Shown: positions 55,432-63,190, counted from the stretch's first letter. The stretch is DNA of 64,000 bases from Planomonospora parontospora (GCA_014647935.1 BMQD01000023.1:1-64000); one strand, 5' to 3'. The notes: generated by a model from the letters alone, not told the origin. Program-made: numbers and translations.

Positions 55432-56124
55432 ATGTCCGAACCCACCCGGCAGCCGCCGGCTCTGCATCTGCCGAAACCCCTGGTCATTACCATCGGCTGC
55501 TTGAAGGGCGGCGTTGGTAAGACCACCAGCGCGTTCTTCCTCGCCGCGTACTTCGCGCTCGTCCACGGGCTGCGCGTGCTGGTCATCGATGCCGACCCGC
55601 TGAGCCAGACCGGGTACTCGTGGTACCGCACGCTCGCCAAGGCCGGGGTGACCTGGCCGTTCAAGCTGGACACCTTCCCGTCTAAGCACGTCGGTGACTT
55701 CATTGACGACCGAGCCGGGGAGTTCGACGTGATCATCGTGGACACCGGCGGGGAAAGCGACGAGATCTTCAAGGCCGCCGTCCGCAAGTCGCATGAGCTG
55801 ATCATCGCGACCGCGCCGACCGAGGCCGAGATGGAGCGCGTCCCGCCTACGTTCGCGGCGGCGGCCGCCGCCGCGCAGGGAGCGCCCCAGGAGATCCGGG
55901 TGCGGGTGCTGCTGACCAAAGTGCCCACACACCCGTCGAAGGAAGGCGCGGAGGCCCGCGACAAGTTCGACGCCGCCGAATACGAGGTGTTCGAGGCGCA
56001 GGCGTCGAACTGGAAGTGGTACCGCACGGCGGTCCGTTCCACCAACCCGCTGGACGACCTGGGCGAGTACCAGGAGATCGGCGATGAACTCACCGCCGAG
56101 TACCTCGCTGAGGTCGCCGCATGA
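55432..56124 (+). CDS. parA: ParA partition ATPase
   Basis: The ATG at 55432 has CAGGAGG upstream; 230 residues. Deviant Walker A KGGVGKTT (25-32), Walker A' DADPLSQT (53-60) and Walker B IIVDTGG (101-107) are intact. There is no long N-terminal HTH, so operon repression would need another protein, perhaps the RHH-like neighbour. A possible -10 (TAGGAT, about 55374-55379) lies upstream. It moves ParB-bound DNA to daughter cells. Confidence 0.9.
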   Translation: MSEPTRQPPALHLPKPLVITIGCLKGGVGKTTSAFFLAAYFALVHGLRVLVIDADPLSQTGYSWYRTLAKAGVTWPFKLDTFPSKHVGDFIDDRAGEFDVIIVDTGGESDEIFKAAVRKSHELIIATAPTEAEMERVPPTFAAAAAAAQGAPQEIRVRVLLTKVPTHPSKEGAEARDKFDAAEYEVFEAQASNWKWYRTAVRSTNPLDDLGEYQEIGDELTAEYLAEVAA

Positions 56125-57125
56125 CCGCTGGCAACGCTGCAGGGCGGCGGCGCCCGCCCAAGACCAAGGCACGCATCGGTGGCGTCAGCGCGCTGGCTGA
56201 GGGTGCCGAGCACACCGAACCCGTGTCACCTCTGGCGGGAGCTTCCTGGCCGATCACCCCAGCGGTCGAGACGGTCCCCAGCGAGCCCGCCCCGGCCTGG
56301 CCGGGCATGGTGAAGCTGGCCGATCTCGCCGACAACCCCGACAACCCGCGCGAGACGCTGCGCGAGCTGGAGGGCCTGGCTGAGACGATCCGCGAGGACG
56401 GTGTCTTGCAGGACATCGTCGTCGTGCCCCGCGACATCTGGCTGGCCGTCTACCCGCACCACGCCGAGCACGTCGGGGAGCGGCCGTTCGTCATCCACCA
56501 CGGGCACCGGCGCCGCCACGCGGCCGAACTCGCGGGCCTGGACGAGGTCCCGGTGAAGGTCCGCGAGTCGGCGGAGTCCGCCGAGGAACGCGCCCTGATC
56601 GAGAACCTCCACCAGGACGGCCTGTCGCCGCTGGAGGAGGCCCGGGGCCTGGCCAAGCTCATGGAGCTGCGCAGCTTCTCCGGACGGGAGGCCGCGCGCC
56701 GCCTGGGCAAGTCGAGCGGGTGGGCCTCCCAGCGGCTCACCCTGCTGAACCTGCGGCCAGATCTCCAGGAGGCGCTGGAGGACGGCCGGCTGTCGGTGCG
56801 GGACGCCCGGGTGATCGGGAAGCTGCCGCCGGAGGAGCAGTACCTTCCCGAGCTCGCTCCGGAAGTCGAGCCGCCTGGCCCGACCCCCGCGTCTTCGCCC
56901 GCGTCGGCGGGGGAGAGCGACGGGGGAGCGCAGGAGGGTGCTTACCCGGTAAGCACTCCGGCGGAGCCACGCGGGAAGACGCCCAAGCCCGCAGGGGCGG
57001 GCGGACCGTACGTGACGCTGCCGCTCGGGTCGCCGACCGAGGTCGCGGCCACACTGCGGGCGCAGATGCGGCCGGAGCACCTAGAGGCGCTGGTGGAGCT
57101 GCTGACGGCCACTACAGCACGGTGA
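56121..57125 (+). CDS. parB: ParB partition protein
   Basis: ATGA overlap with parA; 334 residues. The ParB fold has VKLADLADNPDNPRETLREL, the CTP-binding-type box HHGHRRRHAA (127-135), ALIENLHQDGLSPLEEARGL (158-177) and an HTH (SGREAARRLGKSSGWASQRL, 187-206). An acidic Pro/Ala linker precedes a C-terminal dimerisation part (about 310-334). A parS-like palindrome is inside the linker coding region, at about residues 274-278. Confidence 0.9.
   Translation: MTAGNAAGRRRPPKTKARIGGVSALAEGAEHTEPVSPLAGASWPITPAVETVPSEPAPAWPGMVKLADLADNPDNPRETLRELEGLAETIREDGVLQDIVVVPRDIWLAVYPHHAEHVGERPFVIHHGHRRRHAAELAGLDEVPVKVRESAESAEERALIENLHQDGLSPLEEARGLAKLMELRSFSGREAARRLGKSSGWASQRLTLLNLRPDLQEALEDGRLSVRDARVIGKLPPEEQYLPELAPEVEPPGPTPASSPASAGESDGGAQEGAYPVSTPAEPRGKTPKPAGAGGPYVTLPLGSPTEVAATLRAQMRPEHLEALVELLTATTAR
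56940..56954. repeat. parS-like palindrome, copy 2 (inside parB)
   Basis: GCTTACC-C-GGTAAGC, encoding AYPVS in the ParB linker. Confidence 0.7.
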
Positions 57126-57137
57126 CGGATCTTTACT

Positions 57138-57169
57138 CACAGGGGGAGGCGTTCACGCCTCCCCCTGTG
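57138..57169 (+). terminator. strong hairpin after parB
   Basis: CACAGGGGGAGGCG-TTCA-CGCCTCCCCCTGTG, 14-bp perfect stem 13 bases after the parB stop. There is no long T-run. Confidence 0.65.
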
Positions 57170-57259
57170 TCATGTCGGAGCTGGCGAGCGTTCAAAGCAT
57201 TAATGTCAACTTATAGGGTGTTTATGGATTTATGACCGTTTTAAGCAAACGAGGGAACC

Positions 57260-57904
57260 ATGAAGCGGATCATCCGGGCACTTCCCCTAGGGGCGATCAT
57301 CGCCGCCGGATCCATCATGATCTCGGCGATCCCAGCGCATGCCGGATCAAGAGTCACGAACTCGTACAGCGTGACGACCGGCGTCGTCACCAAGAGCAGC
57401 TCGCTCTACCTCTCCGCCCGGGTGGCGAACAAGACCAAGTACAACACGAAGATCGGCATCAAACAGAAAGTCTGCAAGATCAGCTGCATCACGGTGAGCA
57501 AGAGCGTCAACCTCGCGCCAATGGGCCGCACCGCGTGGCTCGTCAAACTGGGCTCGAAAGGCTGGAGAGCCGTGGGCAACCCCACGGTCTACTTCACTGC
57601 GCTCAAGCCCCCCTACACGATCACGATGAAACCCGTGTTCGAGTTGGGCTATTCAAACGGGTCGGGAGACTGCTATGGCAGTGTCAACGCCAAGGGCACC
57701 ATCCGCAACAACACCACGACCACGAAGAGCTATTCCATCGAGGGGATCGTTACTGTGGGAGCCCAGATGACGCGCTCCTACGACTTCGTGTGGGACGTAC
57801 GACCAGGACGGACCGTTACCGTTGAACTTTATGGTCTCTCGGATAGCTGGTGCAGTCTGCCTGCCAGGAGCTCTGTAAAGATCGTGGAGGTCGAAGCAAG
57901 CTGA
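57260..57904 (+). CDS. secreted protein, 214 aa, unknown
   Basis: Signal peptide MKRIIRALPLGAIIAAGSIM followed by ISAIPAHAGS (cleavage after AHA). The mature protein is Thr/Ser/Lys-rich and beta-like, with four Cys (CKISC, CYG, WCSL) that may form disulfides. The gene has its own AT-rich upstream region and a terminator after it. GC is lower than for parAB, so it is probably a moron that changes the lysogen's surroundings. No family is recognised. Confidence 0.65.
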   Translation: MKRIIRALPLGAIIAAGSIMISAIPAHAGSRVTNSYSVTTGVVTKSSSLYLSARVANKTKYNTKIGIKQKVCKISCITVSKSVNLAPMGRTAWLVKLGSKGWRAVGNPTVYFTALKPPYTITMKPVFELGYSNGSGDCYGSVNAKGTIRNNTTTTKSYSIEGIVTVGAQMTRSYDFVWDVRPGRTVTVELYGLSDSWCSLPARSSVKIVEVEAS

Positions 57905-57938
57905 AGGCACTCGTGAAGCTGGACGGTTATCACAGTAC

Positions 57939-57971
57939 GGCGAGGGAGAGGCACCACCTCTCTCCCTCGCC
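57939..57971 (+). terminator. hairpin after the secreted protein gene
   Basis: GGCGAGGGAGAG and CTCTCCCTCGCC, 12-bp perfect stem with a 9-base loop. Confidence 0.6.
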
Positions 57972-57983
57972 ATTGAGCCTGGC

Positions 57984-58006
57984 GGGTGCTTACCCGGTAA
58001 GCACCC
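57984..58006. repeat. parS-like palindrome, copy 3 (most extended)
   Basis: Core GCTTACC-C-GGTAAGC at 57988-58002, extended by GGGT and ACCC to perfect 11-base arms. It lies in a gap, free of coding constraint. Confidence 0.75.
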
Positions 58007-58089
58007 TAGCTCGCCGTCACATGCTGCCGACAGTCATCGCATGCCTTGCATTGACGCCTCTCACAAGTCACAAGCCCTCTCATCGTGGA

Positions 58090-58419
58090 TCAGGGGCCGA
58101 TGAGGTTGCGGATCCGGCGGGCAACGTCGGCGTGCCGGGAGGGGTCGAGCCGGGCGAATGGCTGGGGGTCGATGAACCAGCCTTGGGGGATGGTGGTGAA
58201 GTCGGTGAGGGCAGCGATGCCGACGCCGGGGATGGTTTCGGCGATCATCGGGTGCGGCTTGGGCCACGGGTCGTCGAGGCGGACGACCTGGACGACGGCG
58301 ACGCGGCCGGGAGCCAGGCGCGGCATCGCGGGGGAGCTGATCACCATGACCGGCTCGGGCCCGTAGACGCCGCCCTTGGCGTACCAGATGGTGCCGAACG
58401 TAGGGGAGTCAGGCAGCAT
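58090..58419 (-). CDS. putative toxin (MazF/PemK-like fold), 109 aa
   Basis: Starts MLPDSPTFGTIWYAKGGVYG; PEPVMVISSPAMPRLAPGRV and IAALTDFTTIPQGWFIDPQP follow the strand pattern of MazF/CcdB-type toxins, ending DVARRIRNLIGP. It overlaps the RHH antitoxin-like gene upstream by 11 bases. The family match is from pattern and context only. If real, it would keep the plasmid in the population by post-segregational killing. Confidence 0.55.
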   Translation of the reverse strand: MLPDSPTFGTIWYAKGGVYGPEPVMVISSPAMPRLAPGRVAVVQVVRLDDPWPKPHPMIAETIPGVGIAALTDFTTIPQGWFIDPQPFARLDPSRHADVARRIRNLIGP

Positions 58420-58672
58420 GACCTGCCTGTCCGGTGGTGCGGGTCTCGGCCAGTTCCTTCTGCGCGGCGGCGGCGAAGCCTTCGAAGCGGGCGCGCTGGC
58501 TGGCGATCTGCTGGTGCCACGTGGGTGCGGCGGCTGCGGCGGAGGCGAGATTCGCCTCGGCGAGGGCCTGGGTGACGTAGTCGGAGAGGGAGATGCCGAG
58601 GTGGTTGGCGATGTCGCGGGCGTCGGCGAGAGCGCCCTCGTCAATGGTCAGGTTCACTCGTGTTGTTGCCAT
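58409..58672 (-). CDS. RHH antitoxin-like protein, 87 aa
   Basis: From the ATG at 58672: MATTRVNLTIDEGALADARD with IANHLGISLSDYVTQALAEA is a clear ribbon-helix-helix N-terminus. The C-terminal half is an Ala/Gln-rich helix that could wrap a toxin. An 18-base perfect palindrome lies 12 bases upstream of the start, the expected site of autorepression. Confidence 0.7.
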   Translation of the reverse strand: MATTRVNLTIDEGALADARDIANHLGISLSDYVTQALAEANLASAAAAAPTWHQQIASQRARFEGFAAAAQKELAETRTTGQAGHAA

Positions 58673-58684
58673 GCTCCCACCGTA

Positions 58685-58702
58685 GTGCATGAATTCATGC
58701 AC
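58685..58702. promoter_or_regulatory. 18-base perfect palindrome, operator of the toxin-antitoxin pair
   Basis: GTGCATGAATTCATGCAC just upstream of the RHH gene. A further half-site-like GGATGCACG follows at about 58709. Confidence 0.65.
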
Positions 58703-58741
58703 GTCTTGGATGCACGCGGATTCTGGGTGAAGTCATGGGAG

Positions 58742-58765
58742 GGGGCGGACCGTACGGCCCGCCCC
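58742..58765 (-). terminator. hairpin after the HU gene
   Basis: GGGGCGG-ACCGTACGGC-CCGCCCC, 7-bp stem between the HU stop and the antitoxin promoter. Confidence 0.45.
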
Positions 58766-58781
58766 TCGGGATCGTGCGGCG

Positions 58782-59075
58782 CTACTTACCGGCGGCGTGC
58801 TTCTGCCGGGTCAGGCCGATGAAGCCCGTGCCGGCCCGGAACACCGGCCTGACGGTCGGCGCGAGGGTGATCGGCTCGCCGGTAGAGGGATTACGGGCCA
58901 TGCGGGCGGCGCGCTTGGCCAGCTCGAACTTGCCCCAGCCGGCAATGGAGACCTTGCCGTCGTCGGCCACGGTGCTCTGGATGGTGTCCAGGACCGCATC
59001 CAGGACAGCGGCCACGACCTTCATCGACTGGCCGGTGTTCTCGGCGGCCTTCTCGATCAGTTCACGCTTGTTCAT
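58782..59075 (-). CDS. hup: HU-family DNA-binding protein
   Basis: 97 residues: MNKRELIEKAAENTGQSMKV, then VSIAGWGKFELAKRAARMAR and NPSTGEPITLAPTVRPVFRA are the canonical HU features (GxGxF turn and RNPxTG arm). It bends DNA and may assist packaging, replication or partition of the element. Actinomycete hosts have their own HU, so a phage copy is noteworthy. Confidence 0.9.
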   Translation of the reverse strand: MNKRELIEKAAENTGQSMKVVAAVLDAVLDTIQSTVADDGKVSIAGWGKFELAKRAARMARNPSTGEPITLAPTVRPVFRAGTGFIGLTRQKHAAGK

Positions 59076-59108
59076 GCGGGCTCCTTGCTTCAGGGGATTC
59101 CGTGCTAT

Positions 59109-59128
59109 CGAATGCGCTTGTGCATTCG
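59109..59128. repeat. GAATGC palindrome, copy 11
   Basis: CGAATGC-GCTTGT-GCATTCG in the gap upstream of the HU gene. Confidence 0.65.
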
Positions 59129-59132
59129 TAAT

Positions 59133-59714
59133 CTAGAGGCCCGGCAGGGTTCCCTGCACCGCCTCACCGCTGCTTTCTTCCCGGAGATCGGGCACGGCGA
59201 CGATCTCGTAACCGCCGCTGGGCGCTTTCCCGGCCCGGTGCATGCGGTCGTCAGGGTTGCGGCGCCGCACCACTATCGGGCCGCCGCTCTCCAGCCACCC
59301 GGGCGGGTAGGAGGAGGTGACCTGCAGCCGCCAGCGGCGCACCGCTTCTGGGTCGTGGCTGCTGGTCCGCAGCTCCCGAACCGCCAGCAGGGACCGCCAG
59401 GACGGCCACGCGTGATCGTGGGCGTCCTCCACGGCGTCGTTAACGGAACGCCGGGTAGGGCCCTCCCAGGTGCAGCCCAGGCAGGCGCCCCTCTTGTCGA
59501 CGGCCCCGCCGTCGTCGGCGGGACCCCACCGCACGATCATCGTGGGGCGGCACAGCGGCGCGGCCGAGACCGCCGCCGCGAACAGGCCTCCCGAGCGGGC
59601 GTAGCCGGGATGACCGATGCGGATGCACCACAGGCCATTGCGCTCGGCCAGGTGGGTGGTGCGCCACTGGTCATGGCGGGCGACCGCGCCGCGCGGTTCG
59701 GCCGGGCCGGTCAC
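59133..59714 (-). CDS. hypothetical protein, 193 aa
   Basis: GTG at 59714 overlapping the upstream stop. Has GLWCIRIGHPGYARSGGLFA, CRPTMIVRWGPADDGGAVDK, ACLGCTWEGPTRRSVNDAVE and DAHDHAWPSWRSLLAVREL. A CLGC pair and His cluster suggest a zinc site, and this form is frequent in actinomycete mobile elements. The function is unknown. Confidence 0.65.
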   Translation of the reverse strand: MTGPAEPRGAVARHDQWRTTHLAERNGLWCIRIGHPGYARSGGLFAAAVSAAPLCRPTMIVRWGPADDGGAVDKRGACLGCTWEGPTRRSVNDAVEDAHDHAWPSWRSLLAVRELRTSSHDPEAVRRWRLQVTSSYPPGWLESGGPIVVRRRNPDDRMHRAGKAPSGGYEIVAVPDLREESSGEAVQGTLPGL

Positions 59715-59998
59715 GGCTTGGCCTTCCAGCGGCGGATCTTCACCGCGCCCTGCGGCACGTCGTGCTCGATCAGGTGGCCACGGATGAAGTCCGCGGTCTC
59801 GCGGTCGTAGGGGCCGAGCTGGATGAGGTCGCCGGGCACGCCGCTGCCCAGGACGGTGACCTGTCCGCTGGTCTCGAACCGGGGCCGGTACAGCTGCCAC
59901 CAGTCGGCGCAGGGCCGCCCGGCGAGGACGAGTTCGTTGAGGATGACCGCCCAGATGCGGGGCGGGCCCTGCGGGGTGCTTACCGGGTAAGCGAGCAC
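59711..59998 (-). CDS. hypothetical protein, 95 aa
   Basis: GTG at 59998. Residues 3-7 (AYPVS) are encoded by a parS-like palindrome. The rest (IWAVILNELVLAGRPCADWW; DLIQLGPYDRETADFIRGHL) is a compact alpha/beta protein. The function is unknown. A GTG three bases upstream is an equal start candidate. Confidence 0.6.
   Translation of the reverse strand: MLAYPVSTPQGPPRIWAVILNELVLAGRPCADWWQLYRPRFETSGQVTVLGSGVPGDLIQLGPYDRETADFIRGHLIEHDVPQGAVKIRRWKAKP
59978..59992. repeat. parS-like palindrome, copy 4
   Basis: GCTTACC-G-GGTAAGC, within codons 3-7 of the gene at 59711-59998. Confidence 0.7.
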
Positions 59999-60009
59999 GG
60001 TGGCGCTCC

Positions 60010-60195
60010 TCACAGGCCGGGGTCGGCGTCGGAGTGGACCAGGCCGAACCCGTCGACCGCGCCGGAGACCGGTTCGCCGCTGAACGTGGCGATGCAGTAG
60101 CCGTGGCACGGCTGACCGGCTTCCGCTCCGCAGCCGTCCGGGCCGTCGCAGACGGAGTAGGTGATCAGGTCCTCGGCGTCAGGGGTGAAGCTCAT
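60010..60195 (-). CDS. small Cys-rich protein, 61 aa
   Basis: MSFTPDAEDLITYSVCDGPD then GCGAEAGQPCHGYCIATFSG: four Cys in a short span, so probably a zinc finger. Such small Cys proteins are common in actinophage early regions. The function is unknown. Confidence 0.6.
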   Translation of the reverse strand: MSFTPDAEDLITYSVCDGPDGCGAEAGQPCHGYCIATFSGEPVSGAVDGFGLVHSDADPGL

Positions 60196-60502
60196 CAGGT
60201 AAGGGTCCTTTCCAGAAGCGGGGTGGGGGCGGCGATGATCCAGGGGCAGCCGAGCGGGACAGCACCCCGTACTCGTCGGCCCCGGCACCGTCGTGGTCGA
60301 CGGGGTAGTCGACGTCGCCGAACCGGTGCGGCGGGTCGGTGATGGTGGCCTTCCAGGCGGTCCGGGGGTGGTGGACGCTGCCGTAGGTCATGACCCGGGT
60401 GACGGGCACCAGCGCGCGGATGATCGGGTTGACGCCGTGCGGGGCGTAGCAGGCCCATACGAGCTGTCCCACCCGGTACGGGGCGTCCGGTCGGCGGCTC
60501 AT
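60179..60502 (-). CDS. hypothetical protein, 107 aa
   Basis: Starts MSRRPDAPYRVGQLVWACYA; VPVTRVMTYGSVHHPRTAWK and ATITDPPHRFGDVDYPVDHD suggest a small beta-barrel. It overlaps both neighbours by a few bases. The function is unknown. Confidence 0.6.
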   Translation of the reverse strand: MSRRPDAPYRVGQLVWACYAPHGVNPIIRALVPVTRVMTYGSVHHPRTAWKATITDPPHRFGDVDYPVDHDGAGADEYGVLSRSAAPGSSPPPPRFWKGPLPDELHP

Positions 60503-60795
60503 CGGGGGTCCCGGCGGGTGAGGTCGAGGACGAGGCGGACCACGCCGGGCAGGTCGGGAGGCGTGTGCAGGCGGCTGCTGTCGTTCTCCTGCGGCTCGTA
60601 CACCTCATAGCGGACGCCGATGCCGTTGTCGATGACGTGGACCGTGACGTCGCCGTCGTCGGGCAGGGTGTGCTCGGTGCGGACGAGCACGGCGGTCCAC
60701 GCGCGGTTGCGTGCGTCGATGGCGGTGTAGAGGCTGTTGCCGTCCAGGAGGCGGCGTAGCTCGTCGGCGAGCCGCCGATGGGTGGGGGCAGGCAC
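60499..60795 (-). CDS. hypothetical protein, 98 aa
   Basis: GTG start with GAAAGGAA upstream. Helical start (LADELRRLLDGNSLYTAIDA) then beta strands (RAWTAVLVRTEHTLPDDGDV; VTVHVIDNGIGVRYEVYEPQ). The function is unknown. Confidence 0.6.
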   Translation of the reverse strand: MPAPTHRRLADELRRLLDGNSLYTAIDARNRAWTAVLVRTEHTLPDDGDVTVHVIDNGIGVRYEVYEPQENDSSRLHTPPDLPGVVRLVLDLTRRDPR

Positions 60796-60843
60796 GAGAA
60801 GAGTTCCTTTCGTTCGGGGCCGCGGGCCGTACGGCGCGCGGGT

Positions 60844-60858
60844 GCTTACCGGGTAAGC
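60844..60858. repeat. parS-like palindrome, copy 5
   Basis: GCTTACC-G-GGTAAGC in a gap, 10 bases before a 32-base palindrome. Confidence 0.75.
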
Positions 60859-60868
60859 AGGAGGGCGT

Positions 60869-60900
60869 TACGGTCCGCCCCCGGCCGGGGGCGGACCGTA
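60869..60900. terminator. 32-base perfect palindrome
   Basis: The 16 bases from 60869 (TACGGTCCGCCCCCGG) are followed by their exact reverse complement. It lies between two minus-strand genes and beside parS-like copy 5. Probably a terminator, without a T-run. Confidence 0.6.
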
Positions 60901-60947
60901 CGCTCAGGGAGTGAGGGGCGAGCCCGACGCGAACGGGCTCGCCTCCG

Positions 60948-61559
60948 CTACGTCCAGGGCAGGTCGAACAGCAGGATCCGCGTGAGGTCCACCCGGTCGG
61001 GCCGGCCAGCGGACACCAGGCGGATTTTCGTGATCGACCGGTCGGGCAGCGCGACGCCCTTGGCGGGTCCCCGCGCGGAGCGCCGCAGCGTGTACGCGGT
61101 GACGGGGAACCGGACGGAGAACCACGGGCTGGCGGGCTGCCCCGCGCGGATCTGCGCGTCGATGCTGGGCTCCTGCTTCGCCCATTCGGCGCACACGCAC
61201 CCGGGGTCACCGCAGCAGTGCGACGAACGGAGCCGGACCCGGTTGCGGTCCAGCCGCCCCGACAGCATCGGGCACGCCTTCACGGCGTAGGCCGCGCACC
61301 ATGGGTGCTGCGCGGGCTCGTTGACGTAGCCCTGCCCGAAGTCCATCGGCCGGGCCATCAGCACCGCGGCGTCCGCCGTCTTCAGCGGGGCGTGGCACAG
61401 CTGGCAGCGTGCGTCGTGCAGGCACTCGGCGAGGCGAGGTCGGTTGACCTCGCCCAGCAGCGGGGTCCCGTCGTCGTGCCGCAGCGTCACGTACGGCACG
61501 ACGATCCCGCGCCAGGTCGGCAGGTTCGCGAGCAGCGCCGGGACCGGCGGCGGCGTCAC
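60948..61559 (-). CDS. hypothetical Cys-rich protein, 203 aa
   Basis: GTG at 61559 overlapping the ArdC-like stop. Has CLHDARCQLCHAPLKTADAA, WCAAYAVKACPMLSGRLDRN and HCCGDPGCVCAEWAKQ: eight or more Cys that could hold two zinc ions or an iron-sulfur cluster. The C-terminal 60 residues look beta-rich. It is coupled to the ArdC-like gene. The function is unknown. Confidence 0.65.
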   Translation of the reverse strand: MTPPPVPALLANLPTWRGIVVPYVTLRHDDGTPLLGEVNRPRLAECLHDARCQLCHAPLKTADAAVLMARPMDFGQGYVNEPAQHPWCAAYAVKACPMLSGRLDRNRVRLRSSHCCGDPGCVCAEWAKQEPSIDAQIRAGQPASPWFSVRFPVTAYTLRRSARGPAKGVALPDRSITKIRLVSAGRPDRVDLTRILLFDLPWT

Positions 61560-62839
61560 TCCGAGCCTCCGATCAGCGCGGCCTGCGCGGCGGCGGCGCT
61601 CTCCTCGGCGGTGAGCTTCGCTTGCAGGTCGGCCATCTTCGCGCGGAGCTTCGCGGCCTTGTCGGCATGCTCGGCGGCCCGCTGAGGGGCGTGGAGGCGA
61701 GCGTGCGCGGCCTCGACGTCGGCCCGCTCCGGGCAGCTCTCGTAGTGGTCGATGAGCTGCCGCACCACCTGGGCGACGTGGTCGCGGGTGGCGTCCGGCA
61801 CGCTCCGGTGGTACGAGCCGACCCGCCATACGTTCAGCCAGAACCGGCTGTCCTCGGTACGCCGGTCCGGGGAGACCACGGTGTAGCCGCCGAGGGTGAT
61901 GCCGTAGACGACCGGCGCGTGCGGCGCGGGCATCGACCCGTTCGTGATCCGGTAGTCCGACGTCGGGCGCATGTCGCCGTACTCGACGCGGAGCTTGTCC
62001 GGGTCGCTGCCGCCGTAGGCGTAGGTGTCGGGGCCGAGCCAGATCACCCCGAACCCGGCCACCGCGTACCGGATGCGGCCCGTCTCGAGGTCCGCCTCGT
62101 ACAGGAACCGGTAACGGCGCGTCTTGTCCTTGCCCTTGCCCTTGGCGGCCGGCCGGATCACCGACAGCGTGTTCCAGGTGAGGCCCGGCGTGGTCGCGCC
62201 GTCCGGGAACGGGTCGGGGAGCTCGTCCAGGCCGGAGGTGTCGAACCCGCCCACGGCCTTGAGGGTCTTGTCCAGGACCTCCACGACGTCGTCGCGCGAC
62301 GGGATCGGCCCGGCGGCGGGCTGCATCGCCGCGCACTCCTGCGGGCAGGTGCCGCCCTCGGGGGTGTCGCAGAAGATGCACGGCCCGTTCTTCGGCACCG
62401 TGGCGGACACCGGGTAGACGTCCTCCACGGGCCACGTGGAGTAGTGCTCCTCGACGGTCTCGGTCTGGCCGGTCTTCGGGTCGACCACTTCCTCGGTCCG
62501 GGTGCGCTCGACCTTCGGCGCGTAGATCCACACCGGGGCGGCGTCCTCACGGATCCGCCGGTCGTTGCCGCCCCAGAAGAACCGGGCGTCGACCCGGGTC
62601 GCCGAGGGGTCCTGACCGAAGATCCGCAGGGCGTTGCCGATGCTGTAAGGGTGCATGCGGGCGGCGAACACGCGGAAGCCGTCGACCAGCTCGGGGTGCT
62701 CCTGCAGGGCGGTCGCGGCCTTCATCTGCCCGGCGTGCGCGGCGGCGCGGCCGGCGTCCTTGCGGGCGCAGAACGCCTCCCACTCGGCGTCGGTCATGTC
62801 GGCGGCGCGGCCGGTGGTGGGCTTGGGTCGGGTTGCCAT
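61556..62839 (-). CDS. ArdC-like anti-restriction / ssDNA-binding protein
   Basis: ATG at 62839 (AAAGG 10 bases upstream); 427 residues. FRVFAARMHPYSIGNALRIF then GQDPSATRVDARFFWGGNDR and APVWIYAPKV match the ArdC N-terminal ssDNA-binding domain. The middle has CIFCDTPEGGTCPQEC, a likely zinc knuckle inserted in the family pattern. A beta-rich part (RYAVAGFGVIWLGPDTYAYG) and a C-terminal coiled coil follow. No HExxH metalloprotease motif is visible. It probably protects entering DNA from host restriction. Confidence 0.6.
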   Translation of the reverse strand: MATRPKPTTGRAADMTDAEWEAFCARKDAGRAAAHAGQMKAATALQEHPELVDGFRVFAARMHPYSIGNALRIFGQDPSATRVDARFFWGGNDRRIREDAAPVWIYAPKVERTRTEEVVDPKTGQTETVEEHYSTWPVEDVYPVSATVPKNGPCIFCDTPEGGTCPQECAAMQPAAGPIPSRDDVVEVLDKTLKAVGGFDTSGLDELPDPFPDGATTPGLTWNTLSVIRPAAKGKGKDKTRRYRFLYEADLETGRIRYAVAGFGVIWLGPDTYAYGGSDPDKLRVEYGDMRPTSDYRITNGSMPAPHAPVVYGITLGGYTVVSPDRRTEDSRFWLNVWRVGSYHRSVPDATRDHVAQVVRQLIDHYESCPERADVEAAHARLHAPQRAAEHADKAAKLRAKMADLQAKLTAEESAAAAQAALIGGSE

Positions 62840-62904
62840 CGTGAGCATGCCTTTCGTTGTGCGTTTGGTAGGGGAAGGAGGCCGCCGGGTCCCGGCGGCC
62901 GAGG

Positions 62905-63186
62905 TCAGCAGGCGGGCTCGTCGTGCGGGGGCTCGCAGTGGGCGGGCACGTACCAGCGGCCGTGCTCGTCCTGGTTGAGGCCGATCTCGCCGAGGGTGAG
63001 CCAGGTCAGCTCTCCGCGTTCCTGCTGGACGGCACCGTGCAGGCCGCCGCGGTCGTCGGCGTGCAGGCGGACGTTGACGACGTGCCCGGTGATGCGGGCG
63101 TGGTCGGCGGCTTCGCTGCCGGGGAAGACGCGGATGCGGACCGTTTCGCCCGCGTTGACGTAGCGGCGCGTGGTCGTGGTAGACAT
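62905..63186 (-). CDS. hypothetical protein, 93 aa
   Basis: MSTTTTRRYVNAGETVRIRV then HARITGHVVNVRLHADDRGG: a small beta-rich protein ending EPPHDEPAC. It precedes the ArdC-like gene in the operon. The function is unknown. Confidence 0.6.
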   Translation of the reverse strand: MSTTTTRRYVNAGETVRIRVFPGSEAADHARITGHVVNVRLHADDRGGLHGAVQQERGELTWLTLGEIGLNQDEHGRWYVPAHCEPPHDEPAC

Positions 63187-63190
63187 GTCA

